From: Trichostrongylus colubriformis | Taxonomy: Eukaryota; Nematoda; Chromadorea; Rhabditida; Trichostrongylidae | Length of the DNA stretch: 64,000 nt | NCBI GenBank assembly: GCA_963978905.1 | Contig: OZ022261.1 | Location: 10,169,992-10,233,991 of the forward strand | Direction: 5' to 3' | Shown: positions 56,226 to 64,000 of the stretch, piece after piece | Layout of the letters: each line of letters starts with the position of its first letter | How positions within the stretch are numbered: position 1 is the first letter of the stretch | The notes under the pieces: model-generated | Told to the model about the DNA's origin: nothing | What the model saw: the letters and a program-made list of their open reading frames with translations, nothing else | The model's database searches: none | Translations under genes and position numbers: made by a program

Positions 56226-56725
56226 CAGTAGCGGTCAAAAATATATGCGGTTTTGGATTCTAACCATAACTTTGGTCGAAGTTTACATTTCTTATTCAAT
56301 TTTTTTTTTTGTTTTTCGAGGCAACTGGTACTCAGTGAAGCACAGTAGGGTGTAGTGTTGAGATTGGAGAATTTACTTAACTAAAAACTCTAAAAATACC
56401 AAACCTTTTCAAAAATTCAATTGGCCATAAAAAGCTTATAACTCATCGAAATGGGCAGGTGGGCAGAAAATATTACGGAATGAGGCTGGGACTTTGTTGC
56501 ACGCTATTTCAAATCCTAACAGCACTGAGGCACGGAGTTGACCATTTTCAGCGGTTTCAATTAAATAATTTTTTCAACCTTCACACTGCATCCTACTCGG
56601 CTGAGATACTTTATTTCATTGAGTAACAGTTGCCTTCAAAACACAAAAAAATTGAGCGAGATATGCAAACACCGAACAAAGTTATGGTCAAATTCCCAAA
56701 CCGCATATATTTTTGACCGCTACTG
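56226..56725. mobile_element. Tc1-type non-autonomous element, copy 2 (500 bp)
   Basis: It begins CAGTAGCGGTCAAAAATATA and ends with the complement TATATTTTTGACCGCTACTG, with TA at the left flank. Its interior aligns with 1705-2231, including TAACAGCACTGAGGCACGG and GTTGCCTTCAAAACAC. The end sequence resembles that of Tc1. No transposase is present. Confidence 0.9.
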
Positions 56726-56729
56726 CAGT

Positions 56730-57575
56730 TTTCTTGCGGGTGGGGCTATTATATTTTGATTCCTCTGAACAACGGAAAATCTAACACGCATAGGAGGTGC
56801 CATCGATCCGAAATACTTCACCATATCCTTCTCCTCCGTCGGCACGCCACGCCCTGAGACAAGGATGAGCATGAGGGAACCACGCAAGGCGCCGTGCGTT
56901 CTTGAGGTGAGATGGAGGAGCCATTGATTTGCTTGCGAGTATCCAACATCTTCTTATTATAAGACGAGGTATAGTATCTAAGTAATGATAAGTAGAAGAG
57001 GGTATATAACGCTTATGAGATTGATCGCGGAAATTAGATGTACCTGCAGGTTGTGGTAGGTTCCGAGGTGATGAGCAAAATGGGAACGGGAGACGTGCCC
57101 CTCCACAATTGAAGCAGGTTGAGATTTTGCCTAAGAATCTCTGAAAAGGTCGAGGTTGATTACGACTGAACGGGGAGTCGCCCCACGAAACGAAGGCCGC
57201 CTGAAGCGCTGCTTGCCGGGGCTGCGGCTTTACCTTCGATGGTTTGGAGAAAGAAGGCGGTCAAATAAGACGGTCCGCTGTGGCCTCAGCAAGGAGTTGC
57301 TCTACCATCTGAGCCTTCGACACGGCTTATTCGAATGTTGGCGGGTTATCCAACTTGAGATAGTTACGGATATGTGGTCGACGCGCTACGAATTTTTCTA
57401 GAATGCGCTCCTTCTGGCTGACTGGGTCCTGCCCAGCCGTAGCCGTTCGCAGGAGTAGTAACAAACGAACGAGCAAAATTTGAAGAGGTCTCACCTGTTA
57501 ACTGCTGGCATGAGGAGAGTTGTTGTCGGGCCATATAGCGTGCTGCGATCCCTCGAACGATTTCTTCAGATGAGC
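56730..57575. other. Unassigned stretch with a tRNA-like string
   Basis: On the minus strand GGCTCAGATGGTAGAGCAAC (57299-57318) is a good tRNA A box, but no B box follows at tRNA distance, so it is only a hint of a SINE. No gene is recognised. Confidence 0.35.
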
Positions 57576-57588
57576 GACTATGGTAGCG

Positions 57589-57875
57589 CAGGGTGGGGGA
57601 AATACGCCAAAAAACCGCGTGGCCGCCCGCGTCGAACGACGCGGCCGGTGCGAGTGCCAGTGGCAGTGCTGGCAGCCTTCAAGCGAGACAGTGTGGCAAA
57701 GGTGGAGGAGCAGGGTGGCGTGCCTAGAGGAGGCAGTGTGGCGTGGGTGGAGTGCAGAAGTGACGCAGCCACGTTCTGCCGGGCTCCCAAGAGCAAAATC
57801 GATTCGCAAGTCGTACTGGTGGCGCCGCGAGTGCGACGCCGTTGACGCGATTTTTTGGCGTATTTCCCCCCACCC
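57589..57875. mobile_element. Family E TIR element with 9-bp target duplication
   Basis: ATGGTAGCG is present at 57580-57588 and 57876-57884, directly flanking CAGGGTGGGGGAAATACGCC on the left and GGCGTATTTCCCCCCACCC on the right. The arms continue through AAAAAACCGCGT. The duplication length fits Mutator-like elements (9 bp) or, if the first A is shared by chance, hAT (8 bp). Frames on both strands (up to 145 residues) arise from the GC-rich interior and are not genes. Confidence 0.9.
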
Positions 57876-57889
57876 ATGGTAGCGTGTTC

Positions 57890-58240
57890 GTTGCTCTCTT
57901 CTTCGGTACGCTCCTCGACTTTTTCCCTGGCCACATCATCCAAATGACCTATAAGGAAATAGGCTTTTTGAGAGCTGATCCAGGGGGTGGATCGCATTTT
58001 CATGATATCGTTCAAGCGGCAATATCACATCTGAAGGACAACGCGATTGATGTCGTCTTGTTTCGACATATAGCTGGACTTCGGGCCCACTTTAGTTTCC
58101 CTGTGCTTCATATACCTGCAATCAACTGGTTAATCAAGAAGCATCGAAACTTCGTAATGGTCAGCAACACCCGTAGATGTCATCTGAGAACTCCGGATTG
58201 GCATAGATGATGTCCTCCCGAATTTTTTTTCCCGAAATAG
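57890..58240. other. Non-coding stretch
   Basis: A 122-residue plus frame (57842-58210) starts inside the family E element and has no motif or splice support. Confidence 0.3.
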
Positions 58241-58246
58241 CTGTCA

Positions 58247-58295
58247 CTTTGGATTACGAACTAGACATCACGGCTGTCTAGTTCGTAATCCAAAG
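58247..58295. repeat. Hairpin: perfect 21-bp stem, 7-base loop
   Basis: CTTTGGATTACGAACTAGAC+A is followed by TCACGGC and then the exact complement ending at 58295. Perfect pairing suggests a recent foldback rather than a microRNA precursor, which usually has mismatches and longer arms. Confidence 0.95.
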
Positions 58296-58299
58296 CGCT

Positions 58300-58970
58300 G
58301 CCGTAAAGCGATGACTTAACGTCATCATCATCGTCATGCCAAAATTCGAGAATTCGGAACGAATGGTAGGTGGAACGGACAGGACATGGGAATACGTCGA
58401 AAACATTGCCTGGAAAAAGGAAACTACATGAGCGAAATGTGGTAAGGAAACACGAAAATATGCAATAAACATCGTCATCCGAATTGAAATCCAGTGTGCT
58501 GACCGGAAGGCACCGTGTAAACTATGGTATGACCTGATCTGGCGGATTGTATAACTCTTTAGGATAATAAGTGGTAACGAGCGTCCCTCGAAGGAATTCG
58601 ACAGACTGCCTAAAAGGACATACCGATAGCCAGTATGGTTTCGCCATCGATGGCCGGTGAGCATGAAAAAAAATTAGAGAGGAAAGGCGCATTGAAGTGC
58701 CGACTCAGAATACCATTGGCAACCCAATCGGCCTCATTTGGAGCAGGCTTGATAAAAGGAATGAACACCGACACTTGAGAAGAAAAGAAACAATAAAAAG
58801 GGTACTTCATCAGAGCCCAATATGGACCAACTTTTTATCAATATTTCTTATGTTCTATCTTTTTATTTGTTTATTTAGTTGCTTTTAATGAACCGCGGAT
58901 ATAAGCCTCTTCGAAATAGCCCGAGCACACCTCTGCACCTATGTGCAATTTAGACTGTTTCTCGGCTGTT
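58300..58970. other. Non-coding stretch
   Basis: Nothing recognised with confidence. Confidence 0.35.
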
Positions 58971-58977
58971 TCTGAAT

Positions 58978-59245
58978 TTTCCGTAATTTGGTCAAATTCT
59001 CGAATTGGCTAAAAACATGTTCCTTTGGGTATTTTGATCCCCTGAACACGAAAATCGCTTTGGTTTTGCGCGAGAACGTCTGGCTCGCGTGCTATGCTTC
59101 CAAACATACTAATAGTATTGTTTTTCCAAAAAAAAAACTCCTTAACTCCGCTAAGAGAATTGTTCTGCAAATCTGGAATGCAGATTAGAAATCAGCGTCC
59201 GAAATATGTTCCCAAATGGCCACTTCGACCTCTGGTCCTTCCCTT
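58978..59245 (+). mobile_element. Copy of the family C inner segment
   Basis: Matches 53155-53455 in order: CGTAATTTGGTCAAATTCTC, GAATTGGCTAAAAAC, CCTGAACACGAAAATC, GTCTGGCTCGCGTGCTATG, then the CTCCNTAACTCCGC-type segment and ATGGCCACTTCGACC. Small deletions separate the two copies. No second arm is visible nearby, so this is a half element. Confidence 0.8.
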
Positions 59246-59249
59246 GTGA

Positions 59250-60770
59250 GAGACTCATTTCACGCGGCAATCTCGCACACAGCCAGATACCAGGAGGCTT
59301 ACCTCGCCATGTTTGAGCTTGAAACCCACTTCCCCATGTAATTATGTCCCATTAGTTCACTTGGGACCACATGCACATGTTTATGGAAGAAAGACAAAAT
59401 TCGGTAGAAAAGGACCTCCTGAAACTCTCCACAGTTTCTGAGCAAAGCGAGTCGTGTGTAAACAGCAGCGCTAGAGTTTGTCATGTGCTATTTCGCACAC
59501 CACAGGTAGCTAAGCCCACACTATTTATATAATTTTTCGAAGCCATGCATATGTATCCTTCAGTTTCTCGGAAAGGAGTAGCACAGCAACATGACTATAA
59601 AGAACTCTTTCACATCGGGAATTTCCCCAGTTATAGTCTTCTCTCTCAGGCCCATAGCTGTCATTTGCGTGAGTCAGTTGAGTACGTCTCCTTACCCCCT
59701 ACTACTGTCTTTAAGCTTCGTCATAATTACTGTACACCCAATCTACGATCGTTGTGCCAGTTTCGAGATTTGCGATCGACTTCGCTGGACTTTTGTCGCC
59801 TTCGTCTAGGAAGGTGTAACGTACATAGGGTGGGTTTGGACAAGGCGTTTAATACACGCGATTACAGTGAGCACACCCTCTACTGGTGTGAAAAAATGAT
59901 CGAAATTCACAGCGATTCATGGGGGAGGTCTTCCAGGTAATGAAGCGGTGTTTGAAAACGGTTTTTTGCCCAATGGGCAAGTGTCCAGTTGTCCTGTGTC
60001 TGAACTGTCCAGTGGGCGAGCGCACACTCGCTCTGCGACACTGAAGGTGAGTTCGATGTCAAAGCCACTTTCGTTCTTGTGTTGAACAAAACACGGAATG
60101 CTTTATATGTTTAAGTAAGAAAGGAATATGTAATACAACTTTTCAGCCTTCAATAGCAATTATAAAGTGTTCTTATCTATCACAAATCAGTATTATGTTA
60201 CAGATTCCTTTGCTATCTGATATCTTCAATAACAAGAAGAAGTTCAATCTTGACTGCTCAGATGGATTTCGTCGATAATGGAGGTACCTACGCCATGACC
60301 ACCCTTTGTGTTGGAAAGGAAGTTCGAGGGTGGTTTGGTGTGGCTGCGGAGGCAGCGACAAGTTACAGCTCGCACTCATTTCGCGCCACGTAGACCTTTC
60401 AGAGCAGCAGGGAGTGCTTTACTACCATTTGCCACCGTTTCTGAAAGGGACGCGGCGCCGGACACACGTCTTCCAGCAGTACAATGCAGGCGTCCACGTC
60501 TCACATTTATCCAAAGCATGACTCAAATGCAATGAAGTCAAGGCGATGAATGAGCCAGCCTGTCTTCTGACTACAATGCACCCGAAAACCCATGGGGAGC
60601 TGTTATTCAGCGATTCCTTTAAAACAAAAAGCAATGCTGTACCGTCAATGAACTGATGGAGGTCGTTGAAGCAAGTATGCCAAACCTGGTTCAGAGCATG
60701 CTGAACAAGTTGTTCGAGCTAATTTGAAACCTCGGGGGACCCAGTGATTTTCAATTCCGGTTATGCGCTT
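59250..60770. other. Non-coding or uncertain stretch
   Basis: The 131-residue frame at 59545-59940 has no motifs, and the paired frames at 60306-60535 overlap in two phases. No repeat was recognised. Confidence 0.3.
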
Positions 60771-60779
60771 GTTTTTTAT

Positions 60780-60967
60780 CAAGTGTCCTCATACTTTTGG
60801 TACAAAGAAAATTTCTCAATAATAAAAAATTGTCCACAAAACCCTCTTAGGTAAAGTATTCCAAGGTTATCGCATGCAAAGAATCGAATAGTGAAGATCA
60901 CGTGTTGCGAAATTGAACGTTGTTTTTGTCGGACCAAAATTTGAGGTGTCCACATACTTTTGGTACG
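60780..60967 (+). mobile_element. Possible Tc1-type terminus with direct repeats
   Basis: GTGTCCWCATACTTTTGGTA occurs at 60783 and at 60947 in the same orientation, 164 bp apart. Many Tc1-like elements carry two such direct copies inside one terminal repeat (IR/DR arrangement), and the wording CATACTTTTGG is Tc1-like. The opposite end is not seen, so this would be a solo end. Confidence 0.5.
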
Positions 60968-61109
60968 CACTCTATGTCATCGTTGCGACAGCAAGCGTTT
61001 CTGACCGGGGAGGGTCGGTAGGAGGCGTATAGTGGGAACAGGAGGTTCGACAAACGGTTTCACTCTTCGTCCCTGATCGAGGCGAACGACGACGCGGGCA
61101 TTCACTCTG

Positions 61110-61252
61110 AGGCCCGTCGGCCACCATTTTGAGGAGCGTATCTTAGCTGGATCATCACTTTTCGCATGAAATTTTGCATGAGGCCCTTATCATGCGAATA
61201 CAACATATGTATGTGGGTAACAAAGAGACCCATAGCCGTGCACGATTCCTGT
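61110..61252 (+). mobile_element. Family C end fragment
   Basis: GGCCACCATTTTGAGGAGCG, TCACTTTTCGCATGAAATTT, TGCATGAGGCCCTTATCATG and ATGTATGTGGGTAACAAAGA followed by CCGTGCACGATTCC equal the right half of family C (compare 53458-53552). Confidence 0.75.
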
Positions 61253-61419
61253 GACTTGTTGAAGACCGTAGGGAGCAAAAAGGGTTCTATTCTGAGTAAA
61301 TCAAGAGAGGTCTAAATGATGAGGTGACATGAGTACTTCGGAAGGTATATGAATGAAGAGCTCCGCTTCATAAAAAGCCCCGGGGCTTGCTCCGAGGTTG
61401 GCTCTGCCAGAACGGAGAA

Positions 61420-62114
61420 TGGTGTGAGATCAAATAATCAATCGAATTTTTGTTTCGTTCTCGAAAGGATGAAATAACCGATTACCGAGACCTTTTGCGC
61501 CGTACCATTCTCTTGTCATGGTCCCGAAATCTTCACCAAAATCTTGTTTCCATGTAAGTTAATGGACCATCATGTCAACTGGAACACTCGATCATGGTGA
61601 GCCCGTCACTGAATGGACCTTCTGACACGGATGACGAACGGCTCCGATCTTTACCTGATGGAAGATTATGTGGGAATTCATGGGGGAAAGAATTCAGACC
61701 GATTGGAAGGATTCAGGGAGTTCAAAGACGCTGTCATCGAAGCGTGGGAGCATGTGGTCAAAAAACATTTCGAAAATCTTTATATGGACCTATATCATCA
61801 AAATTTGTGGCTATTCGAAGAAATAGAGGACCAAATGATCGAAAGATCAGCATTTTTCTCATTTTCGTTGTTTCTCGGTTGACGAATGCGTCAATCTGTT
61901 CAGTGGCTGTATCATTTTGCAGAATGGGAAAAGCGACATTCTCTAAACAAATGAAGAGAAAATTTTCCCATGTTTTTCGGCTACAATCTGATGTTGATGC
62001 GCGAATGCGCGTCCACACTGGCTACCTCTTTTACTTAAAGACTTTTTTTGAATCGCACTGCAAACAGAGTTTTTGGGCAATTTATAGATGGCTGTATCAT
62101 TTTGCAGAGCACCG
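61420..62114 (+). mobile_element. Solo arm of the Tc1-like foldback
   Basis: Matches the right arm and loop edge of 23958-25529 (24830-25529), from GGTGTGAGATCAAATAATCA to the end motif GTATCATTTTGCAGAGCACC, followed by TA at 62115-62116. The left arm is absent. Confidence 0.8.
61613..61882 (+). pseudogene. Tc1-type transposase C-terminal remnant, open copy
   Basis: An 89-residue open frame includes NGSDLYLMEDYVGIHGGKNS, REFKDAVIEAWEHVVKKHF, then NLYMDLYHQNLWLFEEIEDQ. The SDLxxMEDxxGI block stands where Tc1 transposases have SPDLNPIENLWGI, the E being the last catalytic residue, and FKDAVIEAWEHV is the conserved C-terminal helix. The first two catalytic acids and the DNA-binding domain are absent, so it is a fragment. 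Its frame is intact, unlike the TAG-bearing copy at 25 kb. Confidence 0.6.
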
Positions 62115-62119
62115 TAGTT

Positions 62120-62880
62120 ATGGAAAAGAGAGAGAAAAGGGAAAATAAGGAAGCTGTGGAAGAAGAGAAAGATTATTGTATTGTAAACCTTGCATCCCAT
62201 AGCATAAACATGCTCGTCAGACGGATTTGATTCGTTGAGTGTACTACTACCCCTTCCTCTTTGCGATCTTAGCACACGAACTTTCCTTTGCTGGCACAAA
62301 AAATAACAGGAACTCTTAGCACAGAGTTTTGCTCACCTTCAAGTAACAAAAAGCAATTTAGTAGCAGTCATTTCGATGTCGCCTTGAAGCCCTTTCCAGT
62401 TTATCATCGATCGTTGGTGGAGCTTCCAAAATTTCTGCTCCTTTGAGTAAGCAAAGGGTGATTTGCCAATTCGTATGTCCTAATATGTATGCGACCTGAT
62501 ACACGCAAACATTAGATGAACATTGTTCCATACTATCAGTACTACACCATGTGATGAGAAATCAAATAAAATACCTCAACCATCTTTACTAGTAGGAATA
62601 AGGTAGAGAAAGTGCTTCAGTTGCGAAGCCCGTGTCAAAAGGCACCTCATACGACATTCTGGCTCGATTTCACTCATCACCAAGAGGAGGGAGTAAAACG
62701 GAGATCATGGCGACTGAAGATAAAAACGTAGAAGAAAGAGTCTAACAAAAAAGCATTCGTTCGTCTTAGGCTAAAAAAGTGCCGTAAGTCTACAACTATA
62801 CAAGCAAGTAGTAGCAACATGGGATGTGGGCATGAGAATAGGCGCTGTAAAGATATTATTCCATTAGTGAGCGCAAAACT
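62120..62880. other. Non-coding stretch
   Basis: Nothing recognised. Confidence 0.4.
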
Positions 62881-62883
62881 ATT

Positions 62884-64000
62884 GGGTTGAGGAATAAGTC
62901 CGCGCGGTTTTTTCTAACCCCGTTTTTCACAATGTTTCCTCCATCTTTCGACAAAACTTATATATGTTTTCCATAGAGCTTTTTCTGCTCTACAAAATGA
63001 TGCTATCTGTTTTTCGATTCTTTCGACTACCTAATATTTATGAGGTTTGGAAATGAAGTAAGCTGAAGGCAAAAAATTGGCACTTGCGCACCTCATCTTC
63101 TCGTCTGCCATCGAGATCAAAAAATGTATGTGTATATGTTTTGATAGAGCTTTTCCAGCTCTACAGAATGGCACTACCTCTTATTTGAATTGCTCAACTT
63201 TTTGCTCTTTTTAAGACTCACAAATGCAATACTCGCAAAAGTGTGCACTTTCGTTATCTCCTCTTCCTTGCCTACCATCGAGATTGGAGAGGATGTGCAT
63301 ATAAGCACTGGATAGAGCTTTCTTTGCTCTACAAGATGATACCACTCTTCTTTTGTTTCCTCTCATATTTTAGCATGTAGCAGTAAGTTTTCACCTGTTT
63401 TTCAATTCAATATTGCATAATGAAAGTAAATTTTTTCGGTGGAGTGTTTTACATCATTCGATAGAGCTCTTTTTGCTCTACAAGACAGTTCTTACAATTT
63501 TTGTTCTAATCAATTTTTGCCATTTTTTAGATCGTTTAAAAGTTGACGAAGTCGAGCATTTTCATCACATGGTGCCGAAAATGCTCGATTTCGTCGACTT
63601 TTAAATGGTCTAAAAAATGGCAAAAATTGATTAAAACAAAAACCGAACCGTAAGAACTGTCTTGTAGAGCAAAAAGAGCTCTATCGAATGATGCAAAACA
63701 CTCCACCGAAAAAATTTATTTTCATTATGCAATATTGAATTGAAAAACAGGTGAAAACTTACTGCTACATGCTAAAATATGAGAGGATACAAAAGAGGAG
63801 TGGTATCATCTTGTAGAGCAAAGAAAGCTCTATCCAGTGCTTATATGCACATCCTCTCCAATCTCGATGGTAGGCAAGGAAGAGGAGATAACGAAAGTGC
63901 ACACTTTTGCGAGTATTGCATTTGTGAGTCTTAAAAAGAGCAAAAAGTTGAGCAATTCAAATAAGAGGTAGTGCCATTCTGTAGAGCTGGAAAAGCTCTA
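62884..64000. mobile_element. Large inverted-repeat (foldback) element, cut by the window end
   Basis: The stem nearest the centre is 63535-63563 paired with 63577-63605 around a 13-base loop. Pairing continues outward from there, so that 63982-64000 is the complement of 63145-63163. The arms differ by a few substitutions and an indel (ACAATTTTTG versus CGGTTCGGTTTTTG), which argues against an assembly mirror. Each arm carries hairpins of the form TAGAGC-n7-GCTCTA at 62974, 63145, 63313 and 63462, and mirrored at 63665, 63814 and 63982. The probable left end GGTTGAGGAATAAGTCCGCG looks like a mariner-type terminus. The right end lies beyond the window. Confidence 0.85.

Noticed and set aside
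57150..57350. tRNA-like A box on the minus strand
   Set aside because: No matching B box at tRNA distance and no cloverleaf.
57498..58015. Overlapping 100-145-residue frames on both strands
   Set aside because: Produced by the GC-rich, stop-poor family E element.
59545..59940. 131-residue plus-strand frame
   Set aside because: No motif; an overlapping frame in another phase is equally open; no splice evidence.
62884..64000. Assembly artefact explanation for the terminal inverted repeat
   Set aside because: The arms differ by substitutions and an indel, which a mirrored read or chimeric join would not produce.
1..64000. CRISPR arrays, bacterial operons, phage or virus genes
   Set aside because: No regularly spaced short direct repeats with unique spacers, no prokaryotic gene organisation and no viral protein signatures. 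The regular hairpins at the right end belong to an inverted repeat.

Overview
The window reads as nuclear DNA of a strongylid nematode, most likely a hookworm-like (Ancylostomatoidea) species. Three things point there: introns ending in the nematode acceptor (T)TTTCAG, a start codon placed one base after such an acceptor (as expected of a spliced-leader trans-splice site), and a broken mariner relic whose ends and protein look like the bandit lineage that I associate with Ancylostoma. The last point is recollection and was not searched. Nothing bacterial or viral was seen.

Gene content is low. One gene is convincing: a neuropeptide Y/F-type GPCR on the + strand at 38254-49159. Nine phase-consistent exons encode all seven membrane segments, the DRY motif, the extracellular cysteines and NPLLY. 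Its introns are large (the two biggest are about 3.9 kb) and carry repeats, including a decayed RTE-type retrotransposon with a 506-bp terminal-inverted-repeat element nested inside it. The gene may continue downstream; possible tail exons lie at about 51.5 and 53.9 kb. A few other stretches (13.5 kb minus, 26.3 kb plus, 32.0 kb minus) look coding but cannot be assigned.

Most of the rest is transposon debris, mainly short palindromic (foldback or MITE) elements in several families. Family A (copies at 6.7, 7.0, 8.3, 30.7, 54.6 kb plus fragments) has ends of the form GGGTGTGTACCCTTATGTC or GTGCCATTAGGRCAGAAAA. Family B (14.7, 21.7, 29.7, 51.8 kb plus decayed copies) is recognised by a shared start TTAAAGACACCGG. 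Family C (4.8, 15.4, 52.1-53.6, 61.1 kb) has ends like CCGTGCACGAAAAAATGA. Family E is at 32.9 and 57.6 kb, family F at 3.9 and 34.0 kb, and a Tc1-type family with CAGTAGCGGTCAAAAA ends at 1.7 and 56.2 kb. A Tc1-like foldback with transposase remnants fills 23.96-25.53 kb and has a solo arm at 61.4-62.1 kb. Two tRNA-derived SINE copies (36.4 and 52.6 kb), another SINE-like unit (9.4 kb) and a tRNA pseudogene (12.4 kb) are also present. The window ends inside a very large inverted repeat (62.88-64.0 kb) built from hairpin units about 150-170 bp apart.

Regions: 1-9.7 kb, non-coding with foldback elements; 9.7-11.2 kb, a small MITE and the mariner relic; 11.2-23.9 kb, non-coding with A, B and C family copies; 23.9-28.1 kb, Tc1-like foldback, a 78-bp perfect palindrome and two TIR elements; 28-38 kb, repeats, one hypothetical ORF and a SINE; 38.2-49.2 kb, the GPCR gene; 49.2-64 kb, a dense nest of foldback elements.
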